Positions 51,087 to 59,283 of a stretch of DNA of 61,558 bases are shown here, piece after piece; the stretch's first letter is position 1; every line of letters begins with the position of its first letter. This DNA is from JANMDR01 sp031376425. GTDB lineage: Bacteria > Pseudomonadota > Gammaproteobacteria > Burkholderiales > Usitatibacteraceae. The stretch is taken from positions 1 to 61,558 of the forward strand of contig JANMDR010000166.1 in the NCBI GenBank assembly GCA_031376425.1, written 5' to 3'. The notes beneath the pieces are model-generated. The model had not been told where the DNA came from. It made no database searches and saw only the letters and a program-made list of their open reading frames with translations. The position numbers and the translations under genes were made by a program.

Positions 51087-52421
51087 CGCTTAAAAAATAG
51101 GTGGGTTAAATTTGCGTTTGGGCATCATACCCTAGCGCCAGTTTTAGCGTTAGTTATACTGCTGCTAATAATGACGATGAGCCTCGCGTTGCCAGCTGCG
51201 GCTGCGCCATCAAAACAAGTTGAATTTTGGACAATGCAATTATCACCGTTTCATGATGCCTATGTGCAAGGTGTTATCGCTGGTTTTGAGCGTGAAAATC
51301 CGGACATTAAAGTAAAGTGGGTAGATATTCCGTGGTCAGAAATGGAGCGCAAAACGCTCACGTCTATTGCCGCAAAATCAGCGCCTGATGTGGTTAATTT
51401 AAACCCGCAGTTTTCATCCAAACTGGCTGAATTTGGGGCTTTAGCCAACCCTGATGGCTATTTAACCAAGGCGGAAATTGCGGCCTATGTGCAACCGGCA
51501 TGGCGTGGTAATCAACTCAACGGTAAAACCTTTGCCTTGCCGTGGTACTTAAATACTAATGTAGTTTTATATAACAAAGAAATCTTTGCTAAAGCCGGTG
51601 TCAAGGTTCCGGAAACCTTTGATGAATTGCTCATCGCGGCACGGCTCATAAAAGCGCGTACTGGTAGTTACACGTATTTCCCTGCTCTGGATGGTAGCGC
51701 ACCGCTGGAAGCGATGGTGGCGATGGGTGGCGAAGTGTTGTCAGCCAACGGTTGCGCACCGGGTTTTTTGGTTAAAAAAGCGGGGCACACAAGCAGCGGT
51801 GAAGCTATTTTTAACTACTATCGTGCACTCTATCAAGAAGGTTTGGTGCCGAAAAATGTGGTGACCGAAGGGCACAGAAAATCGGTTGAAATGTTTTTAT
51901 CAGGACAAGTAGCGATGATTACGACGGGAATGCAGTTTTTGCAGACGATCAAAACCTCTAATCCAAGCTTCTACCCCAATGTAGGCGTAGCGGCACAAAT
52001 GGGCTTTGTGCGCGAAGGTAAGCTGGTGCGCCGTGCCAATATTGCTGCTATGAATATTGCTGTGCTGCAATCATCCCGTGATGCCAAGAGTGCGTTCGCC
52101 TTCGCTAAATATGTAACCAATACCCAAAGTCAAATGGCCTTGGCAAAGCGTGCGCCGATATTGCCGTCAACCAACGCAAGTTATAGCGATCCATTTTTTA
52201 CCGAAGTTTCCGCCGATGCCATCGTAAATCAGGCGCGTTCGCTGTCTATTGCGCAGGTGCAAGACGGTGATGTGCTGGTGCCGCCCATGCGTAATTACAA
52301 CAAATTTCGCGCTAGTTATGTCCGAAATTTGCAGGCGGTGATGCTCGATAAGAAAACCGTTGCGCAAGGGTTAGACGATATCGAAAAAAGTTGGACGCCG
52401 CTCTTGGGTTGCAAGCCATGA
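51075..52421 (+). CDS. ABC sugar transporter substrate-binding protein (MalE/UgpB type)
   Basis: Periplasmic sugar-binding protein (SBP_bac_1), 448 residues. A long hydrophobic signal peptide (LAPVLALVILLLIMTMSLALPAAAA) is followed by KQVEFWTMQLSPFHDAYVQGVIAGFERENPDIKVKWVDIPWSEMERKTLTSIAAKSAPDVVNLNPQF. FALPWYLNTNVVLYNKEIFAKAGVKVPETFDEL and FLSGQVAMITTGMQFLQTI are typical of family members. TTG start with a consensus ribosome site. ATGA overlap with the ROK kinase gene. It works with the two permeases below and the ATPase at the right edge; the ligand is presumably an oligosaccharide containing mannose or HexNAc. Confidence 0.92.
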   Translation: MSFHRLKNRWVKFAFGHHTLAPVLALVILLLIMTMSLALPAAAAPSKQVEFWTMQLSPFHDAYVQGVIAGFERENPDIKVKWVDIPWSEMERKTLTSIAAKSAPDVVNLNPQFSSKLAEFGALANPDGYLTKAEIAAYVQPAWRGNQLNGKTFALPWYLNTNVVLYNKEIFAKAGVKVPETFDELLIAARLIKARTGSYTYFPALDGSAPLEAMVAMGGEVLSANGCAPGFLVKKAGHTSSGEAIFNYYRALYQEGLVPKNVVTEGHRKSVEMFLSGQVAMITTGMQFLQTIKTSNPSFYPNVGVAAQMGFVREGKLVRRANIAAMNIAVLQSSRDAKSAFAFAKYVTNTQSQMALAKRAPILPSTNASYSDPFFTEVSADAIVNQARSLSIAQVQDGDVLVPPMRNYNKFRASYVRNLQAVMLDKKTVAQGLDDIEKSWTPLLGCKP

Positions 52422-53380
52422 ATGCGGTGTTAGCCATGGATATTGGCGGCACTAAAATCCGTGCAGGTCTCGTAGCGGCTGACGGCACGGTGCTGTACGC
52501 AGAAACATCGCTCTCGCTCGCGCACAAAGGTGCTAACGAAGTGCTGGTGCAAATGTGCGATGCCATGCAAGGTTTGCAGCTTTACGCCGCCAAGGCCAGC
52601 ATCACCATTCAAGCCATTGGCATTTCCGCAGCCGGCGCTATTGATTCTAAGAGCGGTATGGTGGTGTCGGCTACGGATGCTATTCCAAATTGGGCCGGTA
52701 CTAACTTAGCGGCATTTTTCTCGCAAGGCTTGGAACTGCAGTGTGCGGTAGATAATGATGCGCGCTGCGCCCTGATTGGGGAGTTGTGGCGGGGTGCCTA
52801 CGTAGAAAATGATAACGAAGCACCTGTGGTGATGCTTACCTTAGGTACTGGGCTCGGTGGTGCCATGATGGTCAATAAACAGGTTTTAGCAGGCGAACAT
52901 TTACTGGCAGGCCATTTGGGGCGCACCATTGTCTGGGATACTAACGTACAGCGGTATTGCCCGCTGGAGCACTTGGTATCCGGCACCGGTTTGCTCAATA
53001 TTTATGCGCAATTGCCCGATGCCAAGCAATATCCGCTTGCTGATGGACATGCATTGATCGCAGCTATTGAGCAGGCCAATGAGCAAAGCAACGCGCCCGT
53101 TAAAGCGTTAGCCCTAGAAGCGCTTATCTTATGGGTTGAGCACTTGGCACGGGCAATTGTAAATTTGAGTTGGCTGCTTGATCCTCGGCAAATCATTATT
53201 GGTGGGGGTGTTATCCAAGCCCAACATTTATGGTGGGATAAGCTTGTCGCCGTAGTTAACAAAAGCGATTTACCGACTAAACGTCTCATACTATCCGCAG
53301 CCGCATTGGGTAACGATGCGGGCATGATCGGTGCCGCAAAATTAGCATGGCAAAAAATTGGTGGAGTGCCATTGCCATGA
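52418..53380 (+). CDS. ROK-family sugar kinase, zinc motif degenerate (ManNAc/GlcNAc kinase candidate)
   Basis: The 320-residue product has AMDIGGTKIRAGLVAADGTVLY (ATP phosphate loop), QAIGISAAGAIDS, AVDNDARCALIGELWRGA with the catalytic Asp, and LTLGTGLGGAMMVNKQVLAGEHLLAGHLG. The normal ROK zinc site (CxCGxxGCxE) is missing: after GHLGR the sequence is TIVWDTNVQRYCPLEHLVSG, with one Cys only. Some ROK kinases lack zinc, so activity is possible. NanE in the locus makes ManNAc the leading substrate guess. Overlaps its neighbours by ATGA at both ends. Confidence 0.82.
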   Translation: MNAVLAMDIGGTKIRAGLVAADGTVLYAETSLSLAHKGANEVLVQMCDAMQGLQLYAAKASITIQAIGISAAGAIDSKSGMVVSATDAIPNWAGTNLAAFFSQGLELQCAVDNDARCALIGELWRGAYVENDNEAPVVMLTLGTGLGGAMMVNKQVLAGEHLLAGHLGRTIVWDTNVQRYCPLEHLVSGTGLLNIYAQLPDAKQYPLADGHALIAAIEQANEQSNAPVKALALEALILWVEHLARAIVNLSWLLDPRQIIIGGGVIQAQHLWWDKLVAVVNKSDLPTKRLILSAAALGNDAGMIGAAKLAWQKIGGVPLP

Positions 53381-54258
53381 AAAAATTACCGCCGTTACTT
53401 CAAGCTTTAGTGCCTATTTTTTTTCTTATTCCGGCCTGTAGCATCGTTGGCATGTTTGTGATTTATCCAGCTTTTAAAGCGATTTATTTGAGCTTTACTA
53501 ATTTTAATATGATTAGCGACGCCAGCTTTATAGGTTTAGATAACTACCGCAAAATTATGGCTGATCCGTTTTTTCATGCGGCGTTAAAAAATACCTTGCT
53601 GTATTTAATCGTCGTGGTTCCGGTATTGGTGGTGTTGCCAATATTGTTGGCGGTACTGGTAAATAAAGCGGTTCCAGGCATTGCCTTCTTTCGCGCGGCG
53701 ATTTATTTGCCCGTTATTACGTCTCTAGTGGTTAGTGGCTTGGTGTGGAAATGGGTGTATGAAGAAAAAGGCATACTCAATTATTTTCTGCTGGCCACCG
53801 GCATTACTGATAACCCAGTCGCGTTTCTAACAGACCCTGCCTGCGCCTTATTTAGCGTGATGGCCGTAACCATCTGGAGCGGCATGGGCTATTACATGGT
53901 TATTTATCTAGCAGGTTTGCAGGCGATTCCACGCCACCTCTATGAAGTAGCGGAGGTTGAAGGGGTAAGTAAGTTTCAGCAACTTATTTACATCACGATT
54001 CCCCTGTTGCGTCCCTCGATTGCGGTGGTGAGCGTGATGTCATCCATTGCCGCGATGAAGGTGTTTGAAGAAGTTTATGTGATGACGCAGGGCGGCCCTT
54101 TGGATGCGACCAAGACCTTGGTTTTCTATATTTATGAATCCGCCTTTAGTGAGTTTGAAATGGGCTATGCAGCGGCAATTGGCGTGGTGTTATTTCTGAT
54201 TACCTTGGTATTGTCGACAATTAATTTGCGGCTAACGCGCGACAAGGCGGCACGATGA
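53377..54258 (+). CDS. ABC sugar transporter permease, MalF type
   Basis: Inner-membrane subunit of a carbohydrate-uptake ABC transporter, 293 residues, six hydrophobic helices. The cytoplasmic coupling loop is YEVAEVEGVSKFQQLIYITIPLLRPSIAVV, the EAA motif. VYVMTQGGPLDATKTLVFYIYESAF is the usual loop after it. ATG 53377 overlaps the ROK stop (ATGA); residues upstream to 53347 belong to the ROK frame region. The gene is coupled to the second permease. Confidence 0.93.
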   Translation: MKKLPPLLQALVPIFFLIPACSIVGMFVIYPAFKAIYLSFTNFNMISDASFIGLDNYRKIMADPFFHAALKNTLLYLIVVVPVLVVLPILLAVLVNKAVPGIAFFRAAIYLPVITSLVVSGLVWKWVYEEKGILNYFLLATGITDNPVAFLTDPACALFSVMAVTIWSGMGYYMVIYLAGLQAIPRHLYEVAEVEGVSKFQQLIYITIPLLRPSIAVVSVMSSIAAMKVFEEVYVMTQGGPLDATKTLVFYIYESAFSEFEMGYAAAIGVVLFLITLVLSTINLRLTRDKAAR

Positions 54259-55088
54259 AAAAACCGAATAATATCATCGCACTAGCGATGCGCTATCTTG
54301 GGTTGACGGTGATGGTGCTGATTACCATTGGCCCATTTTTGTGGTTACTTTCCACCGCCTTAAAATCGGGCAATGAAAATATTTTTAGTTATCCGCCAAG
54401 CTTGCTGCCGCAAGAGCCGACGTTTAAAAACTTTGCGCGTATTTTTGAATCGCAGCCGTTTTTCACCTATTTGAAAAATAGTATTTTGGTGGCAAGCATT
54501 GCCGTAATTTGCAACCTTACATTTTCGTCTTTAGCTGCCTACCCACTGGCGCGTATGGAGTTTAAGGGCAAGAAAATTATTTTTGGTTTGTTGCTTGCGT
54601 CCATGATGATTCCATTTCAGCTATTAATGATTCCCGTTTATCAACTCGCCATTTCACTAGGTTTGAATAATAGTTATTTGGGCTTGGTGTTGCCGCATGC
54701 GTGCACCGCATTTGGCATTTTCTTTATGCGCCAAGCGTTTTCAACTATTCCTAAGGCAGTAGAAGAAGCCGCGTTGATGGACGGCGTAAGTCGGCTCAAA
54801 ATCTGGTTTTATGTGTTGTTGCCTTTGGTGAAGCCTTCACTGGCAACGCTTGCGGTATTTAGCTTTATTGGCGTGTGGGGCGATTTTTTATGGCCATTGA
54901 TCATCATCGATCAACCCGCATTATTTACCTTGCCCTTAGGGGTAAATCGGCTTGCCAGCGCCTTCTCGTTAGATTGGCGCTTGGTTGCAGCGGGCGCAAT
55001 ATTTTCGCTTTTGCCGATATTGGTGTTTTTTACGTTTACCCAACGCTATTTCATTGAAGGCGCGATGAAAGGCGCGGTAAAAGGATGA
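54255..55088 (+). CDS. ABC sugar transporter permease, MalG type
   Basis: The 277-residue second permease has IGPFLWLLSTALKSGNENIFSYPPSLLPQEPTFKNFARIFES, a typical MalG-family N-terminus. The coupling loop is VEEAALMDGVSRLKIWFYVLLPLVKPSLATLAVFSFIGVWGDFLWPLI. It overlaps the preceding gene and the GH38 gene by four bases each (ATGA), so all three are translationally coupled. With the binding protein and the ATPase it forms a complete CUT1-type importer. Confidence 0.93.
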   Translation: MKKPNNIIALAMRYLGLTVMVLITIGPFLWLLSTALKSGNENIFSYPPSLLPQEPTFKNFARIFESQPFFTYLKNSILVASIAVICNLTFSSLAAYPLARMEFKGKKIIFGLLLASMMIPFQLLMIPVYQLAISLGLNNSYLGLVLPHACTAFGIFFMRQAFSTIPKAVEEAALMDGVSRLKIWFYVLLPLVKPSLATLAVFSFIGVWGDFLWPLIIIDQPALFTLPLGVNRLASAFSLDWRLVAAGAIFSLLPILVFFTFTQRYFIEGAMKGAVKG

Positions 55089-57733
55089 ACACGACAAAAC
55101 TAACAGCACAGGCATTGTCGCCCTGCACCTTACATATCGTTAGCCAAACCCATTGGGACCGCGAATGGTATCTGCCGCATCAAACCACCATTGGCCGGTT
55201 ATTGCATGTAATGACAGAGGTGGTTGCGCAATTGGAATCTGGGCAGCTTGAAACGTTTTTGTTTGACGGGCAAACAGCGGCCTTTGAAGACTTAATGCAG
55301 CATGCTGAAGAAGATTTAAAAACGCGGGTTTCCAGCTTGTGTGCGGCTAAACGCATAATTTTGGGGCCGTGGTATGTGATGGCCGATGAGTTTTTATGTG
55401 CCGGTGAATCGTTATTGCGCAATCTTGAATTTGGGCTAGCAGATGCCAAAGCTGCAGGGAACTGTCAGCAATTGGGCTATCTGCCAGACAACTTTGGGCA
55501 TGTAAGTCAGATGCCGCAAATACTGCGTAATTTTAATATTCATAGCGCCGTACTGTGGCGTGGCGCGGATGCACAGAAGTCAGAGTTTGATTGGCAGGGG
55601 CTTGATGGCAGCGTAGTGGACACGGTGTTTTTAACACAGGGTTATTATCAACACCCCTTTAACGTGCCGGACTGGCGTGGAGCGCTTGGTAATTACTTGG
55701 CGCTCATTGCTCCGCGCACGGCGGCGCGTAATTTGCTCCTTACCCAAGGTGGTGATCACCTGCAGCCAGTAGCGGGACTAGCTGACAAACTGGCCGCGTT
55801 TAATGCCGAACAAACTGAGTTTATTGCGGTACAAAGTACATTAGAAAATTTTACGCAAACAGTAATGCAAGAAACGATCGATGCGCGGCAAATCATTGTT
55901 GGCGAGCTGCGGCACAACACCCAAGCCTTTGTATTGCCTGATGTGCTATCGACGCGCCGCTACTTGAAATATCTAAATCAAACCGCCGAAGATGCCCTAC
56001 TGGGGCGTATTGAACCGCTTTATGCGATGTTGCAGCTAGCCACTCCGCCGCCAGCAAAATACTTAGAAGCAACATGGCGCTTGCTCGTGCAACAACATGC
56101 GCATGATTCAATTTGCGGCTGTAGTGTTGATAGTGTGCATGCCGAAATGCAGACGCGGTATGTGCAAATCATGCAGCGTATCGACGCGCTGCAAACACGC
56201 GCCAGCGCTGCGGCAGGCTTGGTAAATTTAACGCAGCATAGTGCAACCCATCGTATTGATTGTGCTGCGGTTTTTGCTGATGATGCCACCATTACGCTCT
56301 TTAACCCCAGCCCAAAAGCCTTCTCTGGCATTACCGTGCAGCGGCTGTTCTTAAAGGGAGCGCCACTAAATCACCTAAACATAACTAACTTTAGTGGTCA
56401 TAAAATTGCGGCGAGCGTATTAAATGTGGAAGTAGGGCAGCAGTTTCATTCACCCCTAGATGATTTTCCCGAGCGTATTGACGGTGCCTTTTACACCGTT
56501 GCTATGGCGATTAATTTAGCGGGCACTGCGGCACTAGGTCTGCGTATTGTGGCTGTTGTTGGGGAGGTGCTTGAAGCTAAGAAGCTGCCGGCAAAAATTG
56601 AAAATCAGCACTATGCCGTTTGGCTCGAAGCAGATAGCACCCTGACCATATTAGATAAACGCAGTAATACAGAAATTAAGCGGGCGCTGTCTTTTGTTTC
56701 GACAAGCGATGCTGGTGATAGTTATAACTATTCCCCCCCCGCTATGCCTACTTTGGTGCAGCAATCGCGATTTACCCAATCATATTTGCAAATTACACCC
56801 CAAGTGCAAGAGCTAGGTTTGACGGTAGAAATGCTTATACCCGAAGGTTTAGCAGCAGGTCGGGTGAGTGCATCGACAGCTGAAGTTGTTTGTGGCGGCA
56901 CCTTGCGCATTCGCTTATGCGCCGATGGGTCTGGGCTGCAGTGTCACCTTAACTGGGTAAATCGTGCTCGCGATCAGCGTACCAGATTGCAGATTAGTTT
57001 GCCTGATGCAACACCGCTCGCGCACACCTACAGTGACGGCGCATTTTCATGGGATACGCGGCCACTGCGTACTGCGCAAATTCCAGCGACAATCAGCAGG
57101 CAGGAAATGGCCGTTGCAGTGGAACCGAGCTACAGCACCATTGTGGCGGGTCAATTATATTTTTGTCACCGCGCGATGCAGGAGTATGAAATGCAGCAGT
57201 CGCCACAGGGCGGCGAGCAAGGCACAACGTTCATGGTGACGATGATACGTAGCATCGGTTGGATGTCGCGTCGTGATCTTATTACCCGTGGTGTTGGTGC
57301 CGGGCCAGATATGGAAACCCCAGAAGCGCAGTGCTTAGGTGAGAATACCTTTGATTTTGAAATTGGCTTGGTGCCGCTAGAGGCGCATGCCGCCACATTT
57401 GCGCTAAATCGGGCGCAATATTTGCGCCGCCCAGTAGTGCGGCTGCGTGGCTATGCCGATAGTTGGCAGCCAGCATTACAAATTAGCAATGAGGCACTGC
57501 AAGTGAGTAGCTTGCGCCGCGTGGGTGACTTTATTGAACTGCGGGTGTGGAATCCCTTGGCGAGTATCGAGCGCTTTAGTATTGATAATGCGGCCAGCTG
57601 GCAATGGATGGCCGTGTACGCCGACAGGCGCCCCGTCGCCGCAGTTGAAGTTGCTCTAAACACCTTTGTGTTAGCGCCTTTTGCGATGCTTACCTTGCGT
57701 GCAAAAGTGCTCGCTAAGAAAGCGCTGGCGTAG
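55085..57733 (+). CDS. Alpha-mannosidase, GH38
   Basis: Removes alpha-linked mannose. The 882-residue product lacks a signal peptide, so it is cytoplasmic, acting on imported oligosaccharide. Visible motifs are LHIVSQTHWDREWYLPHQ (zinc His and Asp), LGPWYVMADEFLCAGESLLRNL, LGYLPDNFGHVSQMPQILRNF with the nucleophile Asp, and QQHAHDSICGCSVDSVHAEM with further zinc and active-site residues. Beta domains follow to the C-terminus. E. coli MngB (mannosylglycerate hydrolase, 877 residues) is the same size and family, so mannosylglycerate or another small mannoside is an alternative. ATGA overlap with malG; the DUF4127 gene follows after five bases. Confidence 0.93.
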   Translation: MNTTKLTAQALSPCTLHIVSQTHWDREWYLPHQTTIGRLLHVMTEVVAQLESGQLETFLFDGQTAAFEDLMQHAEEDLKTRVSSLCAAKRIILGPWYVMADEFLCAGESLLRNLEFGLADAKAAGNCQQLGYLPDNFGHVSQMPQILRNFNIHSAVLWRGADAQKSEFDWQGLDGSVVDTVFLTQGYYQHPFNVPDWRGALGNYLALIAPRTAARNLLLTQGGDHLQPVAGLADKLAAFNAEQTEFIAVQSTLENFTQTVMQETIDARQIIVGELRHNTQAFVLPDVLSTRRYLKYLNQTAEDALLGRIEPLYAMLQLATPPPAKYLEATWRLLVQQHAHDSICGCSVDSVHAEMQTRYVQIMQRIDALQTRASAAAGLVNLTQHSATHRIDCAAVFADDATITLFNPSPKAFSGITVQRLFLKGAPLNHLNITNFSGHKIAASVLNVEVGQQFHSPLDDFPERIDGAFYTVAMAINLAGTAALGLRIVAVVGEVLEAKKLPAKIENQHYAVWLEADSTLTILDKRSNTEIKRALSFVSTSDAGDSYNYSPPAMPTLVQQSRFTQSYLQITPQVQELGLTVEMLIPEGLAAGRVSASTAEVVCGGTLRIRLCADGSGLQCHLNWVNRARDQRTRLQISLPDATPLAHTYSDGAFSWDTRPLRTAQIPATISRQEMAVAVEPSYSTIVAGQLYFCHRAMQEYEMQQSPQGGEQGTTFMVTMIRSIGWMSRRDLITRGVGAGPDMETPEAQCLGENTFDFEIGLVPLEAHAATFALNRAQYLRRPVVRLRGYADSWQPALQISNEALQVSSLRRVGDFIELRVWNPLASIERFSIDNAASWQWMAVYADRRPVAAVEVALNTFVLAPFAMLTLRAKVLAKKALA

Positions 57734-57738
57734 ACAAT

Positions 57739-59283
57739 ATGGCTAAAACTATCGTTGCGCTGCCCGTAGACGGGCGTCCGGCGGTGCGTGAGCAAGTGCG
57801 TACCCTCATGCAGATTGCTGGCTGTAATTTGCTGGTGCCCGCTGTGGCGCAGCTTGGGCACTTCCGTGAGCCTGCTAACTGTTCAGCATTAGGTGCGTGG
57901 CTGTTAACACATGCCGATGCCGCAGATGGCTTTGTGTTGTCTTTAGATATGCTGGTTTACGGCGGCTTGGTGCCCTCGCGCTTTGTCCCAGAAAATTTGC
58001 AGCAATTGCAACAGCGACTTGAGCCATTATTGACCTTAAAAAAGCGCTTCCCGAATAAGCCTATCTACGCCTTTGCCGCGACCATGCGGATGTCAAACAA
58101 CAATGTTGCTGAGGAAGAAAAAACCTATTGGGCGCAATATGGAACGCTTATTTGGGCATGGTCATTTTATGCCGATAAATTTACGCAAAGCGGGGATACT
58201 GCTGATACCGCGCAGGCGGATACCGCGCGCGCACAAATTCCGGATGATATTGCCGCTGACTATGTGAACACGCGTGCGCGTAATTTTGCGGTGACGCTTG
58301 AAGCGCTGCAGCTGTTAGAGACGGGTGTGATTGACCGCTTAATTTTGCCGCAGGACGATACCGCAGAATACGGTTTTAATATTGCCGAGCGGCGGCGACT
58401 TCAGGCCGAGATTGTGCAGCGACATTTAGCAGAATCTGCCGTCATTTACGCCGGAGCAGATGAGGTGATGCACACCTTGTGCGCGCGTATGGCGGCGACA
58501 TTTTTTGCGCGACCGCCACTGCAGTTTTATGTGCACTTATCGGATGCATCTGGTGCAGTGAATCTGCGTGCGCTGTATGAAGATCGCCCCATTCTTGATT
58601 CTGTGGCGGCGCAAATTGCCGCTGTTGGCGCAGTAGCTGTGGATGATGTGGCAGATGCCGATATGGTTTTACTGTTGCATACGCAAGGTAATGCGCAAGG
58701 TGATTGGGCAATGCGCCGCGTATTGCCCGTGCGTCCAAGTAGCTTTCAAGCCACAGCACCATGGCTACTCCAACTAGAAACGTGGCACGCCGCAGGTAAG
58801 CCGATTGCGATAGCAGACTGCGCCTATGCGAACGGTGGTGATCCAGAAATGCTAGAGTTGCTGAACGCAAAAATCGGCTTGAAAAATTTAGCGGCATACG
58901 CTGGATGGAATACCGCCAGCAATACCATCGGCTGTGTCGTGGCGCAATGTGTAGTGTTCAATGCTGAGGTTGATCACGATGTGGAAAATCTGGTAAGTAG
59001 TCAATATTCCAGATATCAATCCATTGAGAATAAGCAATTTTTCGCGATGCGCCTGCTTGAGGATGTGGTTTATCAAGCGTGGTTGCGGCAAATTATTCGC
59101 GATGAAATTGATGAAGCAGCGCTTACCGCTACTGAGTTAGAGGAGGTGGTTGCGCACAAGTTTATAAGCTCTGCTAATACATGGGCTGCAAGGCACCAGC
59201 TTGAATTTAAGGTTGATAAAATCGCACTACCTTGGCAACGTACTTTTGAGATTGAATTGCACCTGATTGGGCGCCAAGGATGA
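57739..59283 (+). CDS. DUF4127 family protein, function unknown
   Basis: 514 residues, no signal peptide or membrane helix. Recognised by the family pattern: IVALPVDGRPAVREQV at the start, LSLDMLVYGGLVPSR, FAATMRMSNNNVAEEEKTYWAQYG, LILPQDDTAEYGFN, YAGADEVMHTL, CAYANGGDPEMLE and YAGWNTASNTIGCVVAQ. I know of no demonstrated activity. The many conserved Asp, Glu, Arg and His residues, as in QDDTAEYG and GADEV, suggest an enzyme, perhaps a hydrolase. It is coupled to the FAD oxidoreductase by ATGA and follows the GH38 gene closely. A role in mannoside or amino-sugar breakdown is inferred. Confidence 0.88.
   Translation: MAKTIVALPVDGRPAVREQVRTLMQIAGCNLLVPAVAQLGHFREPANCSALGAWLLTHADAADGFVLSLDMLVYGGLVPSRFVPENLQQLQQRLEPLLTLKKRFPNKPIYAFAATMRMSNNNVAEEEKTYWAQYGTLIWAWSFYADKFTQSGDTADTAQADTARAQIPDDIAADYVNTRARNFAVTLEALQLLETGVIDRLILPQDDTAEYGFNIAERRRLQAEIVQRHLAESAVIYAGADEVMHTLCARMAATFFARPPLQFYVHLSDASGAVNLRALYEDRPILDSVAAQIAAVGAVAVDDVADADMVLLLHTQGNAQGDWAMRRVLPVRPSSFQATAPWLLQLETWHAAGKPIAIADCAYANGGDPEMLELLNAKIGLKNLAAYAGWNTASNTIGCVVAQCVVFNAEVDHDVENLVSSQYSRYQSIENKQFFAMRLLEDVVYQAWLRQIIRDEIDEAALTATELEEVVAHKFISSANTWAARHQLEFKVDKIALPWQRTFEIELHLIGRQG

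Noticed and set aside
53347..53376. Upstream start of the first permease at 53347
   Set aside because: It would overlap the ROK gene by 34 bases; the ATGA overlap at 53377 matches the pattern of the neighbouring genes and starts the first helix correctly.
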